Notes under the pieces: generated by a model | What the model was told of the DNA's origin: nothing | What the model saw: the letters and a program-made list of their open reading frames with translations, nothing else | Database searches by the model: none | From: Psychrobacter immobilis | GTDB lineage: Bacteria; Pseudomonadota; Gammaproteobacteria; Pseudomonadales; Moraxellaceae | DNA length: 64,000 nt | Direction: 5' to 3' | Assembly (NCBI RefSeq): GCF_904846225.1 | Contig: NZ_CAJGZJ010000017.1 | Location: 1-64,000 of the forward strand | Position numbers and translations under genes: made by a program | Part shown: positions 48,630 to 58,468 of the stretch, piece by piece | How positions within the stretch are numbered: position 1 is the stretch's first letter | How the letters are laid out: the number at the start of each line of letters is the position of its first letter

Positions 48630-49745
48630 TTATGCAGCATCTCCGATACGATGCGCCATTTTTAAATAATCCTCTGACTGCATCTCAAGTAAACGTGAAC
48701 GTGTACGCTCAATCTCAAACGCCAGCTTCTCTCCTTGATACAGATCCAGTATCGATTGTTCGGCTCGAACTAAAAGCTTTACGCGGCGATCATAAAACTC
48801 ATCAACGAGGTAAATAAAACGGCGCGTCGGATCACGCAAATCATCATCCAGCGCTGGTACTGAATTAACCAGTACGGTGTTGAATTGCTTAGCGATTTCG
48901 ATAAAATCAGAGGCTGAACGCGGCTCCATACATAAATGACGGAAATCGCAAAACAGGATATCTTCGGTACGAGCGTTGATCTTTATTTCACGGCCATTAA
49001 TAGTGATGGGCTCATAACTGATTTTTTGGTTATTGGATAAGCTAGCAAAACGGTTGGCCAACCAATGGTGGTTGGCTTTGGTCATGGGTGATTCAAATAG
49101 TTCCGCTTGCTGCAACACACGCAAACGATAGTCAATACCAGAGTCGATATTCATGACCATTGTATGACGCTCAACTTCGGCAATGGCTGGTAAAAAGCGA
49201 TCACGATGCAACCCATCTTTATAGAGTCCTGATGGCTCAATGTTTGACGTTGCGACCAAAGTAATGCCACGATTGAACAGCATGGTGAAAAGATCACCTA
49301 AAATCATGGCATCAGAAACGTTAGAGACAAAGAATTCATCAAAACAGATGATAACCGCTTCTTCATAGATAATATCAGCCACTTTCTCTAATGGATCACT
49401 CTCACCTTGCAGCTTATGTAACTCTTGATGCACGCGCTGCATGAAATGATGAAAATGCAGACGCATCTTGCGCTCAATGGTGAGAGAATCATAAAACATA
49501 TCCATCATCCATGTTTTACCGCGGCCCACTCCACCCCACATATATAACCCCTTGGGCGCGGTAGGTTTGGATTTTAAAAAGCTAAAAAAACCCTTTTTTT
49601 GATCCACACTATTGATGAGCTGATGATGAACCTCATCAAGATAGCTCATGGCCTTGAATTGCTGCTCATCTTGAGTAAAGTCGTCCGTACTGACGGCTTG
49701 CTCGTAACGTTGCAATGGAGATAAACTCATAATACGACTCATCAT
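48630..49745 (-). CDS. zapE: Cell-division ATPase ZapE (AFG1 family)
   Basis: 371 residues. Walker A in YMWGGVGRGKTWMMDMFYDS, Walker B in IICFDEFFVSNVSDAMILG, and the family stretch TLVATSNIEPSGLYKDGLHR. E. coli ZapE (YhcM) acts at the constricting Z-ring under some conditions. Start may be 49730 (MSLSPLQRYEQ) rather than 49745; neither has a strong ribosome site. Confidence 0.92.
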   Translation of the reverse strand: MMSRIMSLSPLQRYEQAVSTDDFTQDEQQFKAMSYLDEVHHQLINSVDQKKGFFSFLKSKPTAPKGLYMWGGVGRGKTWMMDMFYDSLTIERKMRLHFHHFMQRVHQELHKLQGESDPLEKVADIIYEEAVIICFDEFFVSNVSDAMILGDLFTMLFNRGITLVATSNIEPSGLYKDGLHRDRFLPAIAEVERHTMVMNIDSGIDYRLRVLQQAELFESPMTKANHHWLANRFASLSNNQKISYEPITINGREIKINARTEDILFCDFRHLCMEPRSASDFIEIAKQFNTVLVNSVPALDDDLRDPTRRFIYLVDEFYDRRVKLLVRAEQSILDLYQGEKLAFEIERTRSRLLEMQSEDYLKMAHRIGDAA

Positions 49746-49861
49746 TAGATAAAATAAATATTAAAGTAATTGGTTAATGCTTTTTTACCGCGTAAACATA
49801 AAGTGATAACAAACTATTATTTGATAGAACTACCACATCACAATATCGGCAAGTACAAAAA

Positions 49862-50521
49862 CTATATATCGCTACCAAAACTGTGTTTCTCTAATAAACC
49901 TTTAAGCTCTGACAAGCGACCATGGAAAAAGTGACCAGCACCATCCACAACGCTGACAGCAATGCCTAATTGTTCGGCGAATGCTTGCATGTTCTGAGGA
50001 TCAATGACTTCATCCGCATTGCCATAAATCTCAAAAGTTTTATCGGCTGGTAAACGTATATCACTACTGTCGTTTTTTTCAACCGATGGCGCAATAAGCG
50101 CAATGTTAGCAATTTCAAAGTCGCTTACGCCCCATATATGAGACGCTTCAAGCACTTGCTCAGCCACACGCGCTGTCACATAACCGCCAAAAGAAAAACC
50201 ACCAAGCCATAGTTTACGCGCATTGGTTTGTTCGGCAATCCATTGTAGCACGGTCATTGCGTCCACTACTTCACCTTCAGCATAATCATGTTCACCCGTC
50301 GACTGGCCCACACCGCGAAAGTTAAAGCGCACCACATGCATACCGTTATCACGGGCGAAACGATACATAGTCGTGACCACTTTATTATTCATCGTACCGT
50401 CAAATAGAGGGTTGGGATGACAAAGCAGTGCCACTGTGTCGGTCTGTGGATCGTTAGGATTGTCTTGTTGCCAAAGCGCGTCGACTTCGAGCACGCCAGC
50501 AGGAGCCGGAATCAATTGCAT
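49862..50521 (-). CDS. Alpha/beta hydrolase
   Basis: 219 residues. Oxyanion region LLCHPNPLFDGTMNNKVVTT, nucleophile elbow GGFSFGGYVTA (Ser in G-x-S-x-G), acidic residue near GNADEVIDPQ and histidine in DGAGHFFHGRL complete a triad. This closely fits the small serine hydrolases annotated as alpha/beta hydrolase in proteobacteria. Cytoplasmic; substrate unknown. Confidence 0.87.
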   Translation of the reverse strand: MQLIPAPAGVLEVDALWQQDNPNDPQTDTVALLCHPNPLFDGTMNNKVVTTMYRFARDNGMHVVRFNFRGVGQSTGEHDYAEGEVVDAMTVLQWIAEQTNARKLWLGGFSFGGYVTARVAEQVLEASHIWGVSDFEIANIALIAPSVEKNDSSDIRLPADKTFEIYGNADEVIDPQNMQAFAEQLGIAVSVVDGAGHFFHGRLSELKGLLEKHSFGSDI

Positions 50522-50889
50522 AAAATTACTTACTGATTGAGAATGAATAGGTCAATTATCCTAGATATGGTTTATATTTCAAGTGATTTGCTGTGTAAGA
50601 GTGCAGCTTGTGCAGTTTTTTGATTAGTGATGACTTAAAACAACCCATCAGTGTCTATAAATATGGGTAATTTCAACCTTTGTCGCTCATCACTGTGCCA
50701 ACATGCAAGGTTAATATGCAATATCTGTGAAATATAGAAAACAATAACCGTCTAGACACTCAACGCAGGAATAGGTTAGATTTATAGCCGTTGTTGAGCA
50801 GTATAATCTATGATGTCATGCTGATGTAACATCTGCTTAATTTTACTATTTAATTTTTATGTTGAACTTTCAGGAGTTAGGAATCATTT
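50522..50889. other. Divergent intergenic region
   Basis: About 370 AT-rich bases between the minus-strand hydrolase and the plus-strand lipoprotein gene. caggagttagga lies before the latter. No repeat, RNA gene or consensus promoter recognised. Confidence 0.35.
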
Positions 50890-51258
50890 ATGAATACCAT
50901 CACTAAAACGGCTACCTTAACTGCTACTTTAGCAGCTGCACTTGCCTTAAGCGCTTGCCAAACGACACCTTCATCACCCGTTATCCAACGTGCTAATTCT
51001 CTTTATGAAACGACTGGCATCGCAGACACCAAGGTCAAGGCACAGCAAAATGCTATAGATAGCGCGCAAAAAACCTGCCGTAGCAAACAAGTGATTATCG
51101 TCGAGGACACAGTAAAATATAACGGTATTTTAGATGAGCGTACTGGACGTATGGTTGGTCAAGTTGGCGCAGTCGTTGGCTCAATTTTTGGTACTGGCAC
51201 ACCAGATTTGTCACGTAAAGATGACTACGAATACACCATTAACTTCCGTTGTCAGTAA
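50890..51258 (+). CDS. Small lipoprotein of unknown function
   Basis: 122 residues. Signal peptide with lipobox ALSAC (cysteine about 23). The mature part has a small glycine-rich, zipper-like stretch (GRMVGQVGAVVGSIFGTG) that could touch the membrane. Two other cysteines (KTCRSKQ and the final FRCQ) could form a disulfide. Strong Shine-Dalgarno. Family not recognised. Confidence 0.75.
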   Translation: MNTITKTATLTATLAAALALSACQTTPSSPVIQRANSLYETTGIADTKVKAQQNAIDSAQKTCRSKQVIIVEDTVKYNGILDERTGRMVGQVGAVVGSIFGTGTPDLSRKDDYEYTINFRCQ

Positions 51259-51517
51259 GATAAATTCGTTATTCAAATGCTCAGATAACGTTCGTTACTA
51301 GAAATTGAAACCTATGTTTCTATTTATATCGACTCGTCTGACTAAGTACAAATAGTTTATAGCCAACAAGTTTACGTGAAATATTCTATCGCGGCTTGTT
51401 GGCTTTGCTTTTTGTGCGGACATTTTTGCGTTAGACTATCCTATCTAATATTTTATACGTCTTAGTTCGTTTTTATGCCGTCAGTTTCTGAGCTTTCATC
51501 ACCTTTGGTCTACTATT

Positions 51518-53029
51518 ATGCGCAAACCCAATCTCTCCAATATCAAACAAGCTAAAGTATTAACGCCTGCCAAGGATTTGGCGACCTTAGAGGCCGAACT
51601 GGCAGCACAAGAAAATGACATAGAAACCAATTTAGAAGATACTGTCTTGCGTCTTAGTGATTACTTATCCGCGGTTGACATGGTTATCAAGCAGACCTTT
51701 AGTCATCGCGTGTGGGTAAAAGCAGAGATTCGCAATCTGTCTAGCAAAGGTGGTCATTATTACTTTGAGTTAGCAGAAAAAGATGACGATGGCAAAGTTG
51801 TCGCCAGCTGCCGTGGCAATCTTTGGCGCTTTAAAGCCGCTCGCGTCTTAGCAAAGTTTGAGCGGGCAACGGGTATGCCCTTGGATCGCGACTTAACGGT
51901 TTTATTAAAAGTATCGGCAGGTTTTCATGCACAATATGGCTTTTCTATTACCATTGAAGACATTGATCCCAGCTATACGTTGGGCGATTTGGCAAAACAA
52001 TATGCACAGATGGTTGATCGCTTAACTGGCGAGGGATTATTGAACCTCAATCAGCAATTGCCGCCTCCATTTGATATTGAACATGTGCTGGTCATTGCCC
52101 CTGAAAAAGCAGCAGGACTAGGCGATTTTCAAGCCGATGCCGATCGCTTAGCTCATACAGGCGCGTGTCACTTTCATTACCATCACGCCACGTTTCAGGG
52201 TAATCATGCCCCTCTTGAGATACGTCAAGCCATCGTCAGCGCCCAGCAACAGTTTCAAGACACTTATCAGCGCTTGCCCGATTTATTAGTTATTATTCGT
52301 GGCGGCGGTGCAGTCGGTGACTTGGCTTATTTAAACGATTATGAGCTTGCCGCTTTGGTTGCAGAACAGCCGATCCCTGTGTGGGTCGGCATTGGTCACG
52401 AGCGTGACAAGGTCATCTTAGATGAGGTCGCGCATACCAGTTTTGACACCCCATCAAAAGTCATCGCCGCCATTAGTAGCCATTTAGCACAATTGGTCAC
52501 TCAGACATTGCACTATCAAGCACAAATAAAACAAGCCACCCAGCGCCAATTAAATAGTGCTGAGCAGCGAGCAGAACGCCAGTTAAGCCAAATACAGTCA
52601 CAAACGACGGGTCAATTGACTGCCCTACAAAAAGACAGTAACTATGCGTGGCGTAGCATTCAGCAAAGCGCCCAGCGCCAAGTGAAGCAAGCTGCCAGAC
52701 AAACCGCCGAGCTAAATACACAGACTCAAACCTCGGCTTATCAGCAGTTGTCCATTGCATCTACTCATAGTGAAAATCATCAAAAAACCATTATGCACAG
52801 TACTCAGCAACAGCTAATACAAGCTCAGCGTGATAGTGAGCATCTGCGTGACATTGTGTTATTGCATCGTCCTTCTCGCGTGCTTAAGCAAGGCTATAGC
52901 ATATTGACTGATGAAAAAGGCAAGCAAATACTCACCAGTAGTACCCAGCTTCATGCTGAACAGACGATACGTATTGTCTTAAAAGACGGCGAAGCAAAGG
53001 CACAGATTTTGGACATAAAAGCCACATAA
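51518..53029 (+). CDS. xseA: Exodeoxyribonuclease VII large subunit XseA
   Basis: 503 residues. An N-terminal OB-fold (RVWVKAEIRNLSSKGGHYYF) is followed by the catalytic domain with LVIIRGGGAVGDLAYLNDYE and VGIGHERDKVILDEVAHTSF, then a long Q/A-rich coiled segment. The conserved end reads LHRPSRVLKQGYSILTDEKG. Exo VII degrades single-stranded DNA as a complex with several XseB subunits. xseB follows after 274 bp, separated by a copy of the intergenic repeat. Confidence 0.95.
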   Translation: MRKPNLSNIKQAKVLTPAKDLATLEAELAAQENDIETNLEDTVLRLSDYLSAVDMVIKQTFSHRVWVKAEIRNLSSKGGHYYFELAEKDDDGKVVASCRGNLWRFKAARVLAKFERATGMPLDRDLTVLLKVSAGFHAQYGFSITIEDIDPSYTLGDLAKQYAQMVDRLTGEGLLNLNQQLPPPFDIEHVLVIAPEKAAGLGDFQADADRLAHTGACHFHYHHATFQGNHAPLEIRQAIVSAQQQFQDTYQRLPDLLVIIRGGGAVGDLAYLNDYELAALVAEQPIPVWVGIGHERDKVILDEVAHTSFDTPSKVIAAISSHLAQLVTQTLHYQAQIKQATQRQLNSAEQRAERQLSQIQSQTTGQLTALQKDSNYAWRSIQQSAQRQVKQAARQTAELNTQTQTSAYQQLSIASTHSENHQKTIMHSTQQQLIQAQRDSEHLRDIVLLHRPSRVLKQGYSILTDEKGKQILTSSTQLHAEQTIRIVLKDGEAKAQILDIKAT

Positions 53030-53118
53030 AGTGTTTGCTACTGAATACCCTTAATAAGACGATAATCTCAAACTATCGTTAAAAAACAATGAAAGCACTC
53101 ATAAACAATGAAAGCACT

Positions 53119-53249
53119 AATAAAAGCACGACAGTATTGCTGGAATGGATTTCTCGAAGCCTCTGTCTGCAACGGCATAGCAAGCAAGGAAAATTTATAT
53201 TAGCAGTATCTGACGATTGATGTATCGATTTAACTTTTCACCCGCTATA
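53119..53249 (+). repeat. Intergenic repeat family, copy F
   Basis: About 131 bp matching copies A and B (acagtattgctggaatggat, cgaagcctctgtctgc, gatgtatcgatttaactttt, ending ccgctata). It lies between xseA and xseB. Just before it aaacaatgaaagcact occurs twice in tandem (53086-53118). Confidence 0.87.
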
Positions 53250-53303
53250 TCTAACGTCACTTTATTGTTTACTTCACATTAATTTTAGAAATTAGGACAC
53301 ACT

Positions 53304-53549
53304 ATGACCACCTCTACTCGCAAACGCAAAAAAGCCGCCCCAAAAACCTTTAAGGCGGCCTACGATATTCTAAAAACCAATGCAGCTGAACTACAGCAGC
53401 AAGACGAGCCTGATATTGATAATCTAATGACCACCGTTGAAGAATCCATTGCCGCTTATCGCGTTTGCGAAACTCGTATTAATGCGGTACAACAAGCATT
53501 AGATGCCGCTTTCGCTGAAGAAGACAAAACAGAAAGTAGCAGCAGTTAA
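53304..53549 (+). CDS. xseB: Exodeoxyribonuclease VII small subunit XseB
   Basis: 81 residues, helical. The family core FKAAYDILKTNAAELQQQDE, then DNLMTTVEESIAAYRVCETR, fits XseB. aggac precedes the start. It ends only 5 bp before the convergent pncB stop; no terminator fits between them. Confidence 0.92.
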   Translation: MTTSTRKRKKAAPKTFKAAYDILKTNAAELQQQDEPDIDNLMTTVEESIAAYRVCETRINAVQQALDAAFAEEDKTESSSS

Positions 53550-53554
53550 GCGAC

Positions 53555-54796
53555 CTACTCTAGCTCATCAACTTCAAACACTTGACGCAAATAGGCAAGA
53601 TACGTGTCATTATTGATCATGGTCTTGCCGGGGCTATCAGACAGTTTCGCGACTGGTTGTCCATTGCACTCAACCAGCTTGAGCACGATATTAATCGGCG
53701 TGATGCCCATATCATTGGTCAGATTGGTACCAATACCAAAACTGGTTTTAATACGGCCTTGGAAGTATTGATGCAACTCCCAAGCTTTATTAAGATTCAG
53801 ACCATCGCTAAAGGTCAGAATCTTCGTTTTGGGATCTATCTTTAATTTTTCATAATGCGCAATGGCTTTATCACCCCAAATATAGGGGTCACCGCTATCA
53901 TGACGCAGACCATCAAAAAGCTTGGCAAAATACAAATCAAAATCACGTAAAAACGCATCCATTCCAACGACATCGGTCAGCGCAATACCTAAGTCACCGC
54001 GATATTCATGCACCCACGCTTCAAGCGCCGCTTTTTGTGAGTCGCGCAAACGCACATCCAACGCCTGAAATGCCTGCATAAACTCATGCGCCATCGTACC
54101 AATCGGCGTCATACCTAGTTTTTTTGCTAAATAAACATTAGAAGTGCCGCCCACTATTTTTGGTTCAGCCTTATGCAAGGTCTCAACCACATGCGCTTGC
54201 CACGTTTTGCTAAATCGTCTACGAGTACCAAAATCAGCGACGATAAATGGCGGTGTACCACGACTGTCTTTGGCTTGTTCTGCTGCATAATGATGTAATA
54301 ATGCGAATTTTTCATCCAGCCTACGCTGACCTTCTTCAATCACACTCTCATTTGATAGCGCATTAAAATAGAGCTCATTGACAATTGCCAGCACGAAGAC
54401 TTCAAAGAACATTGCCTGAATCATCGGGCCTTCAATGTCGATGAATAAACGACCTTTACTGTCTGTACTAACCGTAATAAAACGACGTTTCAGCTTAAAT
54501 AGCTCAAGGTAATCGACAAAGTCTGAACGCATAAAGCGCAAACTACGTAAATACTCTAACTCATCTTCTAAAAAACGCAGTTCACATAAACTGTCTAACT
54601 GCTGCTCAAGTTGCTCTCTGATATCTGCTAATGGATAGACCGAATCTTTGTTATTGCGGCAGCGGAAGCGATAAACGCCATGCGTCTGCGGAAACTGATG
54701 CAGCATCGCTTGTAACATTGTGAATTTATACAAATCGTTATCGAGTAACGAGGTAATAATAGGCTCAAAAGTTGTAGAAGTATGGGTAACGGTCAT
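53555..54796 (-). CDS. pncB: Nicotinate phosphoribosyltransferase PncB
   Basis: 413 residues. NAD salvage: nicotinate plus PRPP to nicotinate mononucleotide, with ATP hydrolysis. Marks are [59 protein letters not shown], the catalytic MAHEFMQAF and [16 protein letters not shown]. Shine-Dalgarno aagg. Single gene facing xseB. Confidence 0.95.
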   Translation of the reverse strand: MTVTHTSTTFEPIITSLLDNDLYKFTMLQAMLHQFPQTHGVYRFRCRNNKDSVYPLADIREQLEQQLDSLCELRFLEDELEYLRSLRFMRSDFVDYLELFKLKRRFITVSTDSKGRLFIDIEGPMIQAMFFEVFVLAIVNELYFNALSNESVIEEGQRRLDEKFALLHHYAAEQAKDSRGTPPFIVADFGTRRRFSKTWQAHVVETLHKAEPKIVGGTSNVYLAKKLGMTPIGTMAHEFMQAFQALDVRLRDSQKAALEAWVHEYRGDLGIALTDVVGMDAFLRDFDLYFAKLFDGLRHDSGDPYIWGDKAIAHYEKLKIDPKTKILTFSDGLNLNKAWELHQYFQGRIKTSFGIGTNLTNDMGITPINIVLKLVECNGQPVAKLSDSPGKTMINNDTYLAYLRQVFEVDELE

Positions 54797-55016
54797 GTTA
54801 CAGCCTTAAATACAAAAATGAAAAATCGCTAAACGAAGCGAGTGATAAAATAGATGGACATAACGATATCTATTGCTGATAGATAAATCATAAGCGTTTG
54901 AGTATAACGAAGTTTGGTTGATTTTTCATAATTCAAGAGCTATAGCAGCAAAAATACAACGATAATAAAATGAATCATCATATTACGATAGCATTTATGC
55001 TCAAGGCATCAATAAT

Positions 55017-55051
55017 AAAAAAGACGCTAAGAATCATCTTAACGTCTTTTT
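55017..55051 (-). terminator. Terminator after the Msr fusion gene
   Basis: aaaaaagacgctaag and cttaacgtcttttt pair with a short loop. It has A-run and T-run flanks, so it works on the minus strand and perhaps both. Confidence 0.85.
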
Positions 55052-55077
55052 ATAAGATCAATTATGACCATTAATAA

Positions 55078-56904
55078 TTAAGGTTTTGCAGGCTTTACCA
55101 ACTTCACTAATGGCGCATAGCCTGACTGCGGCATCACACTGACTGGAATAAACTGTAACGAGCCGCCGTTGATACAATAACGCAAGCCGCCACGGTCTTT
55201 TGGACCATCAGGGAATACATGACCTAGATGCGAATCAGCGACTCGTGAGCGAATCTCAGTACGCACCATATTAAAGGCCTTATCTTCATGCTGGGTAATC
55301 ACTTGCATATCAATAGGCTTAGTAAAACTTGGCCAACCGCAACCTGATTGATATTTGTCAGTTGATAAGAAAAGTGGCTCACCACTTACTACATCAACAT
55401 AGATCCCCGGCGCAAATAAATTATCATATTCGTGACTAAACGCACGCTCAGTTCCTGCATCTTGAGTAATGTCATACTGTGCTTTCGTCAGTGTATTTTT
55501 CAGAGCGCCTTTATCAAACCCAGCATAACGCTTGGGATTTAATGTTTCAGCCACTGTCGTCACAGGCGCAAGCTTGGTCGTTGCTTTTGTCTCTTCAGGC
55601 TTATCATCCGCCAGACTTAAATCGACATGACAATAGCCATTTGGATTTTTAGCCAAGTAATCTTGATGATACGATTCAGCCAAATAGAAGTTGTCTAGCG
55701 CCTTGTCTTCGACGACGACTTTTTCCTTATATTTACCTTGTACGCGTTTGATTGCGGCATCAATCACTGGTTTGTCCGCTTTATCAGTATAGTAAATACC
55801 TGAGCGATACTGTACACCGCGATCATTACCTTGCTTATTCATGCTAGTAGGATCAACCACACGGAAGTAATACTTCAAAATCGTATCAAGATCGGTCTTA
55901 TCTGCATCATAAGTGACTTTGACGGTTTCAGCGTGTCCTGAACCACGAATGACATCCTCATAGCTTGGATTTGGCTGGTTGTCACTACCATTCGCATAAC
56001 CAGATATAACGTCAACCACGCCATCGACACGTTCCATATAGGCCTCAACGCCCCAAAAACAGCCACCAGCCAGATAGATTGAGCGAGTATTAATGGCCTT
56101 ACCTTTATCGTTATAGTAAACACCATCTTTTTGATTAATAGTCTCAATCTTGCTGTTATTATCAAGCGCCTGAACATTGGCAGGCTTGGCTTTACTATTT
56201 TTGAGCTCAGCAAAATCATTACTGGCATTTTCTGCCAGTGCATATGCCTGCTCTGCTGTCATGTTGCCTTTGACTAAGCGCACAAGGTTACCTTGTTTAT
56301 CCAAAATAGCCCAGCTTGGATAAACCTGCACCCCAAGTTTATCAATCAACTCACCTGATGGGTCAGATAATACAGGTAACTTTGGATAATCTGCTTGAAC
56401 ACCAGCATACCAAGTGGTGAAATCACTATCCTCTTTTTCATTGAGATGACCGGGGCTAGTAACGGTGACGACGTTAACGTCTGAGAATTTAGGATCCTTG
56501 CGCCAAGTTTCTGTTTCCTCAAGCGACCCCAAACATAATGGACACCAGCTTGCCCAAAACTTCACCAAGGTTGGTTTATTGGGATCTATCACTGCTGCAC
56601 CTGTATCACCCAAGCCTTTCGTTAATTGCGGCAGTGATTGCAGCTGTTTGAGCATATCTGACGGCAGCATATCACGAGAGCTCTTCGCTTCGCTCTTTTT
56701 CGGACTGGCGCTACTGCTCGTGTTATTGGTGCTGTTGTCCGCATTGCTCATCTGACCACAAGCAATCAATATTCCTGCGCTCAATACAGTGGTCACGCCA
56801 AACGCACCAGCGTTTTTGAACCAACGCGATGAGGCACGTGGTGACTCTGTCGACGACTCTTTTGCATCTCTGTGGTCATTATTACGAATATTTTTATGTG
56901 GCAT
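55078..56904 (-). CDS. msrAB: Thioredoxin-MsrA-MsrB fusion methionine sulfoxide reductase (PilB-like)
   Basis: 608 residues in three domains, as in Neisseria PilB. A lipobox-like GILIACG near residue 49 suggests membrane attachment facing the periplasm. The thioredoxin-like domain has [14 protein letters not shown] (CPLC about 121-124). MsrA has [17 protein letters not shown] and [11 protein letters not shown]. MsrB has [12 protein letters not shown] and the catalytic cysteine in [13 protein letters not shown]; the zinc-binding CxxC pairs of E. coli MsrB are not seen. Repairs both methionine sulfoxide diastereomers in envelope proteins. Shine-Dalgarno aaagga. Confidence 0.94.
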   Translation of the reverse strand: MPHKNIRNNDHRDAKESSTESPRASSRWFKNAGAFGVTTVLSAGILIACGQMSNADNSTNNTSSSASPKKSEAKSSRDMLPSDMLKQLQSLPQLTKGLGDTGAAVIDPNKPTLVKFWASWCPLCLGSLEETETWRKDPKFSDVNVVTVTSPGHLNEKEDSDFTTWYAGVQADYPKLPVLSDPSGELIDKLGVQVYPSWAILDKQGNLVRLVKGNMTAEQAYALAENASNDFAELKNSKAKPANVQALDNNSKIETINQKDGVYYNDKGKAINTRSIYLAGGCFWGVEAYMERVDGVVDVISGYANGSDNQPNPSYEDVIRGSGHAETVKVTYDADKTDLDTILKYYFRVVDPTSMNKQGNDRGVQYRSGIYYTDKADKPVIDAAIKRVQGKYKEKVVVEDKALDNFYLAESYHQDYLAKNPNGYCHVDLSLADDKPEETKATTKLAPVTTVAETLNPKRYAGFDKGALKNTLTKAQYDITQDAGTERAFSHEYDNLFAPGIYVDVVSGEPLFLSTDKYQSGCGWPSFTKPIDMQVITQHEDKAFNMVRTEIRSRVADSHLGHVFPDGPKDRGGLRYCINGGSLQFIPVSVMPQSGYAPLVKLVKPAKP

Positions 56905-57389
56905 GATAGGTCCTTTCTACGAAGTCTTACGTTCATAGGCTGAAGTTAAATGATAACTTATGATCTTTTTAAACTGGTATCTAAGCAGAATATACTAAAA
57001 AATTTTAAAAGAATAAACGCATTGTATAGGTGTTAGCTATATGAGATATAGGCAGTTAAAATGATGAAATAGTTTGGAAAAATCTGGTATATACGTTAAG
57101 TATTATATGAATAGCATCTGATCTTTGTAAGATCACCTTATATATTATACAGTGAATATTACCCATCTTTTGGTAGTGATTGATGCATTGATACACTTTT
57201 TTGACAACGCAGTAAGAGTAGCGATATACAGAACTGGCTCACTCAATAATCTATGCTCAGACATATTATATGAAGGTAGAACAGAGAAAAACAATGCTTT
57301 TAATACAATTACTTACTGAGAATAAGCCTATCTACCTACACGCTTAAATGAGTAGATTTCAAAACAATTTAATTTGTAGCGTTCATGAT
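56905..57389. other. Intergenic region upstream of the Msr fusion gene
   Basis: About 485 AT-rich bases between two minus-strand genes. No gene, repeat or convincing terminator for the ABC ATPase gene was found. Confidence 0.4.
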
Positions 57390-58343
57390 TTAACCTTTGG
57401 CGTTCATAAATTGTGCTACATAATTATCGGCTGGATTGTGACGTAATTCTTGTGACGTTCCCGTTTGCACTAAACGCCCACCGTTCAAAATACTAATACG
57501 TTGGCCGACCTTGACTGCCTCATCAATGTCATGGGTAATAAAGACAATCGTTTTATTCAGACGGTCTTGCAATGCTAGCAATTGGTCTTGTAATTGAGCA
57601 CGGATAAGGGGATCAAGTGCAGAAAACGCCTCATCCATTAGCAAAATTGGATTGTCCGTCGCTAGCGCCCGCGCCAAACCAACACGCTGCTGCATACCGC
57701 CCGACAGCTCATCAGGATAGCTGTGCTCCAAGTTTGTTAGCCCAACTTCATTGAGCCAGTATCGAGCCACTTCATGACGCTCCTTTATACTCATTTTGCG
57801 CACACGCAGACCATAAGCGACGTTTTGTATGACGGTCATATGCGGTACTAAGCCAAAATGCTGAAAGACCATGCTGACTGTTTGTTGGCGATAATGCTGC
57901 AACTCTTTGTCATTAAAATCCAATACATTGATAGCAGAGGTTGAATTTTTCGCATCTGAATGATTTGCAGTATGGGTCAGCGTTTCATTCAAACTGGTCG
58001 TAGGAGTCGTCGATTGAGCCTCATTTTTAGGGGTTTCTACATTGGCGGACGTTTTTGCATTGATAGCGGTATCAACCCATATTTTGCCACTCGTTGGATC
58101 AATCAAGCGATTAATGTGACGTATCAATGTCGATTTACCAGAACCCGATAGCCCCATAATACAATGCAGCTCACCTGCCTTAACCGCTAGATTAATATCA
58201 TAAAGCCCGACCGAATAGCCCGTTTGTTCTTTTACCTTGATGCTATCCATACCGTCTGCCAATAATGCCAGTGCAGACTGCGCTTGCGAGGGACTGGCAT
58301 TGTAGATTTTGCTGATATTCTCTAACTGGATATGATTCATCAT
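57390..58343 (-). CDS. Glycine betaine/proline-type ABC transporter ATP-binding protein
   Basis: 317 residues. Walker A GLSGSGKSTLIRHINRLIDP (about 64-83), Q-loop MVFQHFGLVPHMTV, signature SGGMQQRVGLARALA, Walker B ILLMDEAFSALDP, H-loop FITHDIDEAVKVG. The ProV/OpuAA class is clear from the N-terminal GYSVGLYDINLAVKAGEL; the C-terminal CBS pair is absent. A polar insertion of about 46 residues (93-138, S/T/N-rich) lies between Walker A and Q-loop, which is unusual. Downstream of the fused binding-protein/permease gene (gap 125 bp). Confidence 0.93.
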   Translation of the reverse strand: MMNHIQLENISKIYNASPSQAQSALALLADGMDSIKVKEQTGYSVGLYDINLAVKAGELHCIMGLSGSGKSTLIRHINRLIDPTSGKIWVDTAINAKTSANVETPKNEAQSTTPTTSLNETLTHTANHSDAKNSTSAINVLDFNDKELQHYRQQTVSMVFQHFGLVPHMTVIQNVAYGLRVRKMSIKERHEVARYWLNEVGLTNLEHSYPDELSGGMQQRVGLARALATDNPILLMDEAFSALDPLIRAQLQDQLLALQDRLNKTIVFITHDIDEAVKVGQRISILNGGRLVQTGTSQELRHNPADNYVAQFMNAKG

Positions 58344-58468
58344 TATTCTCGCTATTTTAATTATTTTATGGGCAGATTTTTCGTGAGCGTCATTTGGATT
58401 ATGTACACTAATTACTTGTGCTACCCAGTTTTTCTATTATCCAGTCAGTTTTTTTATTAGGCAAATAA

